A stretch of DNA of 64,000 nucleotides, from contig NZ_JAJFNK010000010.1 of assembly GCF_021739485.1 (NCBI RefSeq), forward strand, positions 84,391 through 148,390, written 5' to 3'. The notes beneath the pieces are model-generated. The model saw only the letters and a program-made list of their open reading frames with translations. It made no database searches and was not told the DNA's origin. This document shows, in pieces, positions 26,308 to 35,027 of this stretch; the stretch's first letter is position 1, and each line of letters begins with the position of its first letter. Origin of the DNA: Alicyclobacillus tolerans (GTDB taxonomy: Bacteria > Bacillota > Bacilli > Alicyclobacillales > Alicyclobacillaceae). The position numbers and the translations under genes were made by a program.

Positions 26308-28446
26308 TTAGATTTTGTCTCGCAGGTGAAAAATGCGGTGCTCATCAAGGTAAGCCACGCGATTCGGGGGAACGACAAGCGTGGAGGCGGGGGACTCTAT
26401 AACGGCCATGCCTGCCACTTGATTTCCAGTTTGAAGCCGTTCCATCTCAAAAATTTCTGCCGTGATCCACTCCCCATGCCAATAGACCGGGCGGCTTTCT
26501 TTGCGGGCGGTTGCCGGCGGTGTACTTTCGCTCAGCGCTTCTAAGGGCAATACCGGTTTTTCCACCTCAACTACACCCGTCACCACGGCGGTTGTGATGA
26601 GGTAACCCAGTTCGGGGGATTTGGCGGACCGGACGTAGATTTTTCCGTACATTTCTTCAAAGTTGGTGACGATGTTCCGCAATTCTTGCAGTTCACGGAC
26701 TTCGTCGACCTGGGTGCGAACCTCGATATCATTGAGCTGACCTTGATACTGCATCCGCACATAGTGCTTGTATTGGATGAGTGACGCGTCGACACCGCTT
26801 TTCAAGAACTCGCCTTTGACCTTTTCCCGCAGTTCTTCCCACGCCGCATTAAGCGCACCTGCGGTAGCCATTGGGTCAATTCCCGCAGCGGCTCCGCCGA
26901 TGGCAAGGTCCACTGTCTTGTCGTAGCGGTATTCGAAGTCGGCGCACGCACAGCCAAAGGCGGAGAACCCAGGCGCCCAGGCCGGAACGAGAACGTCTTG
27001 GAATCCCAACCCGTCCGTAAATCCGGCAACGTGCAAAGGGCCGCCTCCGCCGTAGGACAACATCGTGTAGTTGACGGGAGCATAGCCTTTACCCAGCACC
27101 ATCGCGACAACTTGGTTGCGCAGGGAGTCTTCAAACAAGTTGATGACTCCAGCGGCCGCATCATAGACATCGAGTCCCAGAACGTCGGCAATTTGCTCTT
27201 TGATGACCTGATAGGCCCGTTCCTTGTTCAGCTTCACGTCGCCGCCCAGGAAATAATCTGGGTTGAGTAACCCAAGCACCAAATTGCAATCTGAAATTGT
27301 AGGAGTGTCAACACCACCTTGTTCGTAGCACACGCCGATCCGGTAGCCGGCACTATCCGGTCCTAATTCGATCCGTCTGTTAGTCGGATTTACCCGTACA
27401 AAGGTTCCCGTTCCAGCACCGACGGAGTCGATCTGTACCAACGGCAGGTTCAAGATGAAGCGGGCGATGTCTGGCGTGTTTTTAATGTGGTATTCTCCAT
27501 CGGTAATCAACGCCAAGTCAAAACTGGTACCTCCGATGTCGGTGCAAACGACGTTTTTACTGCCTAATTGGTCCGCGAGGTACTTTCCACCGATGACTCC
27601 GCCAATTGGCCCAGATACCAAGGTGCGGGCCAACTGTTTAGCCTCAATGCCGATGGTTCCGCCATGAGAAGCCATTACGCGCATTTCAAACCCGCCGCCT
27701 AGTTGATGACTCGCTTCATTAACCTTTTTAAGTTGGTCGCGGGACGGCTCAGCGGCGTAAGCCTCGACAAGCAGGGTGTTGAGGCGGGGAAAATCGCGAC
27801 GCAGTGGATACAAATTAGACGCCAGCATCACGGGCACGTTTTTACCGCTTTTCGCGATCACTTCTTGGGCAATTTGTTCAATTCGCTGCTCATGTGTGGA
27901 GTTTTTGTACGAATACAAAAGGTTTACGCAAAGGTAGTCGATATTCTGGGCCAGAAGTTCAGTGACGGCTTGTTCAACCTCGTGTTCGTACAACGGGATG
28001 ATAACGTCTCCAAACAAGTCGATGCGTTCCGACACTCCACGAATCCTTTCGCGAGGGACCAGGGGTTGGTTGTGTACATGAGTGGCCAGGTGTAAGCGAT
28101 CTGAGTAAGAGTACCCCAGATAGGTTTGAATTCCCCGCTCTAGACGCAGGTAATCTTCCTGTCCTTTGGTCACGATGAGGCCGATTCGACGCCCTTTCCG
28201 CTCTAAAAGCCGGTTCAACATCGCAGTGCCGGAATAAATGCCAGACACCAGGTTCGGAAAGGCGTCGTCGGGCTGCATCCCCCAGTACCGGAGCGCGTCG
28301 TGAGCAGAATTCACGAATCCGACCGACTCATCCTCAGGTGTGGTTTGCGCCTTCCCAACGACGAAGTCACCTTTATCGTCAATCAAAAAGGTGTCCGTCA
28401 TGGTTCCTCCGGCATCGATCGCTAGAATACGAGCATGATGCCCCAT
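26308..28446 (-). CDS. acxA: Acetone carboxylase beta subunit (hydantoinase A/oxoprolinase family)
   Basis: A 712-residue protein of the ASKHA-fold HyuA family that activates substrates by phosphorylation. The N-terminal phosphate-binding motif ILAIDAGGTMTDTF is intact. VVCTDIGGTSFDLALI is the second nucleotide-binding loop, and GVINLFEDSLRNQVV and the MLSYGGGGPLHVAGF segment follow. It is first in the operon. GGGAGGG precedes the ATG. The sigma-54 promoter lies about 50 bases upstream and the enhancer palindromes 150-200 bases upstream. Confidence 0.93.
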   Translation of the reverse strand: MGHHARILAIDAGGTMTDTFLIDDKGDFVVGKAQTTPEDESVGFVNSAHDALRYWGMQPDDAFPNLVSGIYSGTAMLNRLLERKGRRIGLIVTKGQEDYLRLERGIQTYLGYSYSDRLHLATHVHNQPLVPRERIRGVSERIDLFGDVIIPLYEHEVEQAVTELLAQNIDYLCVNLLYSYKNSTHEQRIEQIAQEVIAKSGKNVPVMLASNLYPLRRDFPRLNTLLVEAYAAEPSRDQLKKVNEASHQLGGGFEMRVMASHGGTIGIEAKQLARTLVSGPIGGVIGGKYLADQLGSKNVVCTDIGGTSFDLALITDGEYHIKNTPDIARFILNLPLVQIDSVGAGTGTFVRVNPTNRRIELGPDSAGYRIGVCYEQGGVDTPTISDCNLVLGLLNPDYFLGGDVKLNKERAYQVIKEQIADVLGLDVYDAAAGVINLFEDSLRNQVVAMVLGKGYAPVNYTMLSYGGGGPLHVAGFTDGLGFQDVLVPAWAPGFSAFGCACADFEYRYDKTVDLAIGGAAAGIDPMATAGALNAAWEELREKVKGEFLKSGVDASLIQYKHYVRMQYQGQLNDIEVRTQVDEVRELQELRNIVTNFEEMYGKIYVRSAKSPELGYLITTAVVTGVVEVEKPVLPLEALSESTPPATARKESRPVYWHGEWITAEIFEMERLQTGNQVAGMAVIESPASTLVVPPNRVAYLDEHRIFHLRDKI

Positions 28447-28492
28447 TTGGCATGCCCTCCCTACAAAAAATTATTGTCAAAATATTAAAATA

Positions 28493-28507
28493 GCAAAGGG
28501 CATGCCA
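28493..28507 (-). promoter_or_regulatory. Sigma-54 (-24/-12) promoter of the acx operon
   Basis: On the minus strand the sequence reads TGGCATG-CCCT-TTGC, a near-perfect match to TGGCAYG-N4-TTGC with correct spacing. It lies 46 bases upstream of the acxA ATG. The adjacent regulator carries the GAFTGA motif needed for sigma-54 contact, which supports the call. Confidence 0.88.
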
Positions 28508-28596
28508 AGACATCACTGGAGAAAATGCGGGGGAATCTAACAGAACGTGCCGCGCAATCGACGCCTCAACAGTACGGCGCACCGTGTATCCCTAAG

Positions 28597-28645
28597 TGTC
28601 ACATGTAACAGAGGTGTCACATGCGTTGTCACATGTAACGTGACA
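28597..28645 (-). promoter_or_regulatory. Upstream activator sites for the acx enhancer-binding protein
   Basis: TGTCACATGTAACA (28597-28610) is a near-perfect palindrome. It recurs as TGTCACATGTAACG (28627-28640) exactly 30 bases later, with a half copy TGTCACATG at 28615-28623 between them. The set sits about 90-150 bases upstream of the sigma-54 promoter, the usual enhancer distance. Confidence 0.8.
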
Positions 28646-28662
28646 GAGTGCACGTTGCCGGG

Positions 28663-30624
28663 CTAGTCACGGCTTAGGTCGAATTCTTTCATCTTCCGAT
28701 ACATGGTCATGCGGGAAACCTGAAGGACCTTCGCTGCCTGTGTCACGTTTCGATTCGTTTGCAGCAGTGTATGGACAACCTCTTCTTTCGTCAGTTTTTC
28801 AGTTCGAAGGGCTTTGGAATCAAATTTTTTATTATCCGTCGGCTCTAGGATAGGAGTTCTAAGCTGTAACATTTCCACGGGCAAGTCACGGCTTGAAATT
28901 CGATACGGCTGTGCCCGCATTGCGGCTTGATAAATCGCGTTTTTCAATTGACGGACGTTTCCTGGCCAACGGTAGGCCACAAGTTTTTCTACAGCATCCG
29001 GGTCTATGGACCACGCATCCTTCCCAAGTTCGGTTTCCTTCAGAAACCGTTCGACGAGTACCGGGATATCTTCGCGATGTTCGCGAAGTGGGGGAATGTG
29101 TATGGTGAGTACATTAAGGCGGTAATAAAGGTCTTCGCGAAACCTGCCAGCACGGACCTCGCTGGCGAGATCGCGATTTGTCGCTGCGATGACGCGGACG
29201 TTCAGGACAATCGGGTCCACCCCACCCACAGGGACAACGACGCGTTCTTCCAACACGCGCAACAAGTAGACTTGGGCTTCTAAGGACAGCTCGCCAATTT
29301 CGTCCAAAAAAATTGTTCCGCCATCAGCCGCCTGAAATTTCCCTGGTTTACCCTTGTGGTTTGCACCAGTAAATGCTCCAGGATTGTACCCGAACAGTTC
29401 ACTGGCCAGGAGTTCCTTTGGAATCGCTCCGCAGTTTACCGTAACTAGGTTTTCTTTGGCTCGAGTGCTGTAGGCATGAATGGACTGGGCCACGACTTCT
29501 TTACCTACGCCTGTTTCACCGGAAATCAGTATTGTGGCGTTGGAAAGCGCGTATCGTTTCGCGAGTTCAATGACCTTTATCATGTGCGGGGAACGAGTGA
29601 CAATTTGTTCGAATCCGTAAGTTCGATGTTTTTTGGCAGAAGGGCGCACCGTGTTCGCATATTGGAACACGGCAATACCGCCAAGCAGACGTCCACCGAG
29701 TTTGTAAGGGTGAATGTGGGCTGACCAACCACTTGAAGTGGAATCTTTATAGACAGCCGGGAGTTTGGTGCCCCAATCGCTAAATTCCTCGACTGTTGGA
29801 TATGGGATGTCAAGGATGCTTTGGAGCCTAGTCCCTGGCTCCACGTGAAATGCGTGCTCTGCACGGCTGTTGTATCGGACAATCTTAAAATTTGAGTCAA
29901 AAATTAAAACGGGCTCTTGAAGAATGTTCATCATGGATTCAAGGAATGTCTTATCATGCGTGACAAATGCTGAATGAATTGACGCTTGAATTTGCTTGAC
30001 CAGGTTAACAACCAGAGGCAGACTGTAGGCTTGGATTTTGTCCTTTTTTCCGGTAATATCCAGTACTCCGAGAATCGTGTTGGTTACAGGGTCTCGAATG
30101 GGTGCAGCGGAACATACCCAGGGGTGGGAACCTTGGCAAAAGTGTTGAGCTGCAAACACTTGGATGGGTTTCTGTTCTACCAGTGCCGTTCCGATGGCGT
30201 TCGTCCCAGCGGATTGTTCGCTCCACTGAGAGCCAGGGATAAAGTTGTGCGGCTCCACTTTTCTCCAAGCAGTTGAGTTTGCTTGTCCCTTCAAAATCAT
30301 TCCAAAATCGTTCGTGAGTACGGTTAAAATATCATCTTGTCCAAGCTGTTCGAATAAATCGACCATGTATGGAGTCACGGTATCGATAAGCCAGCGGTTG
30401 CTTTCGAGTTCGTCCCTCAGTTTATCGTCCTTAAGTACGGTTTCAGCTTGCTGACTCAGGGGGTTCACGTGATTGGACAGGCAACGTTGCCATGAAGAAG
30501 CAATCATCGAGTACGGAAGGTCAATCCTTCCGGAGATTTGCATGTTTTCCCACCAATGATACAGAGCGCGTTCCCGAGTCCGGTAGTCATCAAACGAACG
30601 GACAGCAATATGCTTGCCAGGCAT
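28663..30624 (-). CDS. acxR: Sigma-54-dependent activator of acetone carboxylase (AcoR/AcxR type)
   Basis: About 653 residues. An N-terminal GAF-type sensor region is followed by a PAS-like segment (EPVLIFDSNFKIVRYNSRAE). The AAA+ domain has Walker A GETGVGKE, the sigma-54 contact loop GAFTGA, and Walker B GGTIFLDEIGEL. The C-terminus is a Fis-type helix-turn-helix (NVTQAAKVLQVSRMTMYRKM). GTAGGAGG precedes the ATG at 30624, which is why I shorten the frame that runs to 30660. It lies upstream of acxA on the same strand, as in known acxRABC loci, with its presumed sites in the gap. The inducer is probably acetone or an alcohol precursor. Confidence 0.92.
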   Translation of the reverse strand: MPGKHIAVRSFDDYRTRERALYHWWENMQISGRIDLPYSMIASSWQRCLSNHVNPLSQQAETVLKDDKLRDELESNRWLIDTVTPYMVDLFEQLGQDDILTVLTNDFGMILKGQANSTAWRKVEPHNFIPGSQWSEQSAGTNAIGTALVEQKPIQVFAAQHFCQGSHPWVCSAAPIRDPVTNTILGVLDITGKKDKIQAYSLPLVVNLVKQIQASIHSAFVTHDKTFLESMMNILQEPVLIFDSNFKIVRYNSRAEHAFHVEPGTRLQSILDIPYPTVEEFSDWGTKLPAVYKDSTSSGWSAHIHPYKLGGRLLGGIAVFQYANTVRPSAKKHRTYGFEQIVTRSPHMIKVIELAKRYALSNATILISGETGVGKEVVAQSIHAYSTRAKENLVTVNCGAIPKELLASELFGYNPGAFTGANHKGKPGKFQAADGGTIFLDEIGELSLEAQVYLLRVLEERVVVPVGGVDPIVLNVRVIAATNRDLASEVRAGRFREDLYYRLNVLTIHIPPLREHREDIPVLVERFLKETELGKDAWSIDPDAVEKLVAYRWPGNVRQLKNAIYQAAMRAQPYRISSRDLPVEMLQLRTPILEPTDNKKFDSKALRTEKLTKEEVVHTLLQTNRNVTQAAKVLQVSRMTMYRKMKEFDLSRD

Positions 30625-30764
30625 CTTATGGCCTCCTACGCCAAATGTTCTTGTCAGCAAACGGTCTCGCGAGTTCCTGTATAGACGATGAATCGGTGTG
30701 GAAGAAAAAGCATGAGGTGAACCGTACGATGTGAATAGAACGAAACAAATCGAATAATCCGCCC

Positions 30765-30778
30765 AAGCTAGCTAGCTT
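30765..30778. promoter_or_regulatory. 14-bp palindrome in the acxR/amine oxidase gap
   Basis: AAGCTAGCTAGCTT is a perfect palindrome flanked by CGAATAATCC on the left and ATTATCCG on the right, which are themselves roughly inverted. It may be an operator for one of the divergent genes. The remainder of the 30625-31188 gap is AT-rich and includes a degraded gene fragment at 30844-30990. Confidence 0.4.
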
Positions 30779-30843
30779 AATTATCCGAAATGCAGAATTT
30801 TATGTCAATTACTATTTAGTCAACCTGCAAATAGAAAAGGCGG

Positions 30844-30990
30844 TCATCCATTGGGATAGAGTCCTAAAGTTGCTTGAAGAAACGCCTTCACGTCCATCCC
30901 CGCAATCCGGTTTTTCCCGTCTTACCACGTGTCAAGTTTCATGACTTTAATCCCTACAGCATCCGCGTTGTTTGTCAATAAATATAACAC
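30844..30990 (-). pseudogene. Possible gene remnant with an internal stop
   Basis: Reading leftward from a GTG at 30990, 22 codons (ending GIKVMKLDTW) reach a TAA. The same frame continues as protein-like sequence (DGKNRIAGMDVKAFLQATLG) to a TGA at 844-846. The two halves look like one interrupted protein. I cannot name the family, and chance is not excluded for 48 codons. Confidence 0.35.
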
Positions 30991-31188
30991 AAATTCTTGA
31001 CTACAATGAGAAACGACAGTTATCCTAAATCCAACCCCATGATACGAGTCATCTTACATTACAAAATAAAGGGCGTGGTTGTTAGAGAAAGACAACGTGT
31101 ATGGTTTTCTAACACAAACCTCTATGCGTACATGAGAAAGTCTTGCTGCAAGACCTGTCGTAAAACAGGGTATTTGTACACGAAGGGG

Positions 31189-33150
31189 ATGGTTGGATTG
31201 GATTCTATCACCACAAAGAGCGTTGAAACCACGGAGGCATCCAAAATTGAGGTGCGTCATCCGCTAGAGCCGCTGACCCGCGAAGAAATTGCGGCGTCAG
31301 TCGCGATCCTGCGCAGCTACGAGTCGTCTAGAACCGCACTGAGGTTTGTGTCCGTCACACTGCACGAACCGCCGAAGGAGTTGGTGCAAAACTACCAACC
31401 CGGCGACCCTGTGGAACGCGAGGCTTTTATGGTGCTTCTGGATAACGCCGACGGGCAGACTTATGAAGCGATTGTCTCTATTACCGGGAACGTGGTGAAG
31501 TCCCTGAAACACATTCCTGGTGTACAGCCGTCCATCATGCTCGACGAATTTGAGGAGTGCGAACGGGTTGTCAAAGCCAATCCGGAGTTTCAAGCCGCAT
31601 TGAGGAAAAGGGGGATTACGGATTTTGACCTGGTGATGGTCGATCCGTGGTCATCCGGCAATTTTGGCAGTGAAGAGGAGCGAACCACGCGTTTGTCCCG
31701 AACCCTTTCCTGGGTCAGAACGGGTCCCAAAGACAATGGCTACGCCCACCCCATTGAAGGTGTCATTGCAGTGGTGGACCTCAACAAAATGGAAGTCATC
31801 CGCGTGGAGGACTACGGGGTGACCTCGATGCCTTGGAAACCGGGAAATTACACTCCGGACAGCGCAGGGAGTCTCAGAACCGACCTGAAACCCCTCGATA
31901 TCCTTCAACCCGAAGGACCGAGTTTTGCCGTGAACGGTCACGAAGTCCAGTGGCAAAAGTGGCGGTTCCGCATTGGTTTTACACCCCGTGAAGGGTTAGT
32001 TCTTTACACCATCGGATATGAAGACCAAGGCAAACTTCGCCCCATCCTGCACCGCGTATCTTTGTCCGAAATGGTGGTTCCTTACGGAGACCCGGGATCC
32101 ACGCAACGGACAAAAAACGCTTTTGACGCGGGGGAATACGGAATCGGGATGCTCGCCAACAGTCTCGAACTTGGGTGTGACTGCCTGGGGCTGATCCGCT
32201 ACTTTGACGCTCATATGACGGACAGCCGCGGCAACGTCATCACCATCCCCAACGCCATCTGCATGCACGAAGAAGACTACGGCACCAACTGGAAACACTT
32301 TGACTGGCGTACCGGCGACGTTGAGGTCCGGCGCTCCAGAAGACTGGTGGTATCTTCTTTTTCGACGGTAGCCAACTACGAATACGGATTCTTCTGGTAC
32401 TTCTACTTGGATGGCACGATTCAGCTTGAAATCAAATTGACGGGAATTGTGTCCACCGCGTCCATCCCGTTCGATGAAAAGCGCAAATACGGCACTGTAC
32501 TCGCTCCAGGGTTATACGCGCCCAATCACCAGCACTTTTTCAACATCCGCCTGGACATGAATGTGGACGGTCCGAACAACTCGGTATACGAAGTGAATGT
32601 CAAGCCGGAATCCCAAAGCGACGACAACCCTTACGCCAATGCGTTTTATGCGGAGTCGACTTTGCTGTCCACGGAACAAGAGGCTCAGCGCCACGTTGAC
32701 CTGGCGACCGGGCGGTACTGGAAGATCGCGAATCCTTCTTCGCGCAACAGCCTCGGCGATCCCGTTGCGTTCAAACTCATTCCTGGTGAAAATGCATGGC
32801 CGTTCGCAGCTGCGGAGGCCAGTGTGACCAAACGCGCCGGATTTGTCACCAAACACCTTTGGGTGACTCCGTATTCTCCCGAGGAGAAGTACGCTGCCGG
32901 CGACTACCCCAACCAACACCTTGGGGGTGCAGGGCTGCCGGAATGGACCCAGCGCGATCGGCCCGTTGAAAACACGGACATCGTCCTCTGGTACACGATT
33001 GGACACACGCACATTCCGCGGCTGGAGGATTGGCCCGTGATGCCGGCGGCTTACACAGGCTTCCTTCTAAAACCGGTGGGGTTCTTCGAACAAAACCCTG
33101 CACTCGATGTTCCACCGCCGGTTTTGAAGCACAGCTGTTGTGCCATGTAA
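31189..33150 (+). CDS. Copper-containing primary amine oxidase
   Basis: About 653 residues, standard for bacterial copper amine oxidases, which oxidise primary amines to aldehydes with release of ammonia and hydrogen peroxide. The tyrosine that becomes the TPQ cofactor lies in TVANYEYGFFWYF, the catalytic base in NAFDAGEYGIG, and the copper histidines in NHQHFFNIRLD and GHTHIPRLEDWPVMP. The start is uncertain: the ATG at 31189 directly follows AAGGGG, and a TTG at 31198 has better spacing. The frame extends to 30997 but that part is not family-like. There is no signal peptide, so it is cytoplasmic. An APC permease follows on the same strand. Confidence 0.93.
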   Translation: MVGLDSITTKSVETTEASKIEVRHPLEPLTREEIAASVAILRSYESSRTALRFVSVTLHEPPKELVQNYQPGDPVEREAFMVLLDNADGQTYEAIVSITGNVVKSLKHIPGVQPSIMLDEFEECERVVKANPEFQAALRKRGITDFDLVMVDPWSSGNFGSEEERTTRLSRTLSWVRTGPKDNGYAHPIEGVIAVVDLNKMEVIRVEDYGVTSMPWKPGNYTPDSAGSLRTDLKPLDILQPEGPSFAVNGHEVQWQKWRFRIGFTPREGLVLYTIGYEDQGKLRPILHRVSLSEMVVPYGDPGSTQRTKNAFDAGEYGIGMLANSLELGCDCLGLIRYFDAHMTDSRGNVITIPNAICMHEEDYGTNWKHFDWRTGDVEVRRSRRLVVSSFSTVANYEYGFFWYFYLDGTIQLEIKLTGIVSTASIPFDEKRKYGTVLAPGLYAPNHQHFFNIRLDMNVDGPNNSVYEVNVKPESQSDDNPYANAFYAESTLLSTEQEAQRHVDLATGRYWKIANPSSRNSLGDPVAFKLIPGENAWPFAAAEASVTKRAGFVTKHLWVTPYSPEEKYAAGDYPNQHLGGAGLPEWTQRDRPVENTDIVLWYTIGHTHIPRLEDWPVMPAAYTGFLLKPVGFFEQNPALDVPPPVLKHSCCAM

Positions 33151-33237
33151 CTGGACGCACTGCTGGCGAACGTGCGCCAGCGCGTCCCCGCCTTCGGGCG
33201 ACACTGCAAACCTTCTTGAAGAAAGCAGGTGAAATGT

Positions 33238-34662
33238 ATGAGGGCAAACGCCGCAAAGCCATCAAGGCAGGAGCACAGTGTTGTTGAACTGCGGAGCAAC
33301 TCGCTGTCTTTTCCGGCAACTCTGGCACAGTCCATTGCAAACATCGCGCCGACCGTGACGCCGGCCATGGCGCTCCCGCTGGTGGTGGCCAATGCCAAAA
33401 GCGGCACGTGGTTGGTCTACTTGCTGGCTACTGTGGGGCTCATTTTCGTGGGCTTAAACGTCTCCGTATTTGCAAGGCGACTGGCCTCGGCGGGCTCTTT
33501 GTATACGTACGTGGGCCAAAGCTTAGGGAACACCGCTGCCTTTCTCTCCGGCTGGGGGATGTTAGTGGCTTACCTGTTTACGGGGATGGCCACGCTCATT
33601 GGGTTCAGCATCTTTGGGCAGCAGTTGCTGATACAAGCTGGGCTGCACGTTCCCACTGTGGTGTTGGAAGCGATTGGAGCTGCATTCATCGGTTACCTTG
33701 CGTACCGGGACATTCGGCTCTCATCCTTGTTGGCGATGGGCCTAGAACTGGTATCCGTGTCGCTGATTGCCGTTTTCGGAACGGTTGTCTTTGTAAAAAC
33801 TGGGATGCACATCGACTTGGCTCAGCTTACGTTGAAAGGAGTCGGGCCATCGGGCCTGCAAGCGGCCATGGTGTTGGCGGTGTTTTCCTTCGTAGGTTTT
33901 GAGAGTGCCGCAACGCTGGGAAAAGAAGCGCGCAATCCGTTCCGGGCCATTCCGCGAGCCGTCCTCATCAGCACGCTGGCCGTCGGGCTCTTCTTTGCAG
34001 CGATGGCCTACGTGGAGGTGATGAGTTTTCCAGGAGGAGTCACAGCTCTGTCCACCAGTGCCTCTCCTTTGACGACTTTGGCTGACAAGTTTCACGCAGG
34101 GGTGTTCGGATGGCTCATCAACACTGGGGCGACGCTCAGCTTCTTCTCTTGCTCACTGGCCTCTGTGAACGCTGCGTCGCGCGTGAAGTTCGCAATGAGT
34201 CGCGATCAAATTTTCCACACAGCCTTGAGTCGCGTTCACGCCAGCAACCGGACTCCGCACATCGCAGTCGTCCTTTCAGCACTGCTCAACTTCGCCGTCC
34301 CGGCAGTGCTGTCGGGGATGAATCCAATGGATGTGTACGGCTACTTGGGAACGATTGCTACGTATGGATTCCTGCTCGTGTATATCCTCATCTCCATTGC
34401 CAGTTCCGTGTACATGGCGCGCCACAAGCTTTTGCGTACTAAGCACGTGGTGTTGAGTATCGGGGGTGTGGCTTTCATGGCGCTGCCCTTGGTCGGAAGT
34501 TTTTACCCGGTTCCGCCTGCCCCTTACAACTGGCTCCCGTACGCATTTATCGCGTACCTAGTGGCTGGGGGTATCTGGTACCGCAGAACCCTGAAAAAGA
34601 AACCGGAGGGGTATTCGGCCCTCATGGACTTTAACTTGAACGAAGAGATTGCTGTCGACTAG
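33238..34662 (+). CDS. APC-superfamily amino acid/amine permease
   Basis: About 474 residues with twelve hydrophobic segments. The N-terminal TLAQSIANIAPTVTPAMALPLVV helix is the usual APC substrate-binding start, and ARRLASAGSLYTYVGQSLG and FVGFESAATLGKEARNP are further family marks. It sits 87 bases after the amine oxidase on the same strand, so it probably imports the amine substrate. I place the start at ATG 33238 after AGGTGA; a GTG at 33229 is an alternative. Confidence 0.9.
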   Translation: MRANAAKPSRQEHSVVELRSNSLSFPATLAQSIANIAPTVTPAMALPLVVANAKSGTWLVYLLATVGLIFVGLNVSVFARRLASAGSLYTYVGQSLGNTAAFLSGWGMLVAYLFTGMATLIGFSIFGQQLLIQAGLHVPTVVLEAIGAAFIGYLAYRDIRLSSLLAMGLELVSVSLIAVFGTVVFVKTGMHIDLAQLTLKGVGPSGLQAAMVLAVFSFVGFESAATLGKEARNPFRAIPRAVLISTLAVGLFFAAMAYVEVMSFPGGVTALSTSASPLTTLADKFHAGVFGWLINTGATLSFFSCSLASVNAASRVKFAMSRDQIFHTALSRVHASNRTPHIAVVLSALLNFAVPAVLSGMNPMDVYGYLGTIATYGFLLVYILISIASSVYMARHKLLRTKHVVLSIGGVAFMALPLVGSFYPVPPAPYNWLPYAFIAYLVAGGIWYRRTLKKKPEGYSALMDFNLNEEIAVD

Positions 34663-34676
34663 TCTGGCGCGAAAAG

Positions 34677-34756
34677 CACAGAGGCACAGAGGCACAGAGG
34701 CACAGAGGCACAGAGGCACAGAGGCACAGAGGCACAGAGGTACAGAGGTACAGAGC
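34677..34756 (+). repeat. Ten-copy 8-bp tandem repeat
   Basis: CACAGAGG is repeated eight times without error (34677-34740), then TACAGAGG and TACAGAGC. It begins 15 bases after the permease stop and ends 20 bases before a strong ribosome binding site. A unit that is not a multiple of three, in non-coding DNA, could vary in number and change spacing or RNA structure. Confidence 0.97.
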
Positions 34757-34790
34757 TACGCGTAAGATCGCTGCTTGGAGGTGACAAACG

Positions 34791-35027
34791 GTGAGCCCAG
34801 TACCAAGCTGGTCCGTCCGTCCCGGGCCGGTCATGGTCTTGGCTCATGTTCCATCTTTGTTTGCAGCAGGTGTTTTTAGCAGCTTGAGTTGCCTTACCAG
34901 CTCAGGCGGCTTGGGCAGTCATCGGGAACTGTGGGCGAAATGGGGAAGGGCATGGAATCGAATCTTTTGCCCCCGGGAGGGCTTGCTGTGGCAGGATATT
35001 GGCTCCTTTTGGATTCGTTTCTTCTAG
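34791..35027 (+). CDS. Possible leader or frameshifted N-terminus of the downstream transporter
   Basis: A 78-codon frame with a very good ribosome binding site (GGAGGTG at 34777-34783, seven bases before GTG). It contains a hydrophobic stretch (VMVLAHVPSLFAAGVFSSL) and runs out of frame into the transporter gene at 34952. It may be a short coupled leader peptide, or the original N-terminus of the transporter separated by a frameshift. No homology is recognised. Confidence 0.35.
   Translation: MSPVPSWSVRPGPVMVLAHVPSLFAAGVFSSLSCLTSSGGLGSHRELWAKWGRAWNRIFCPREGLLWQDIGSFWIRFF

Noticed and set aside
34677..34756. CRISPR-like array
   Set aside because: The 8-bp units are directly adjacent with no spacers, and there are no cas genes. 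It is a simple tandem repeat.
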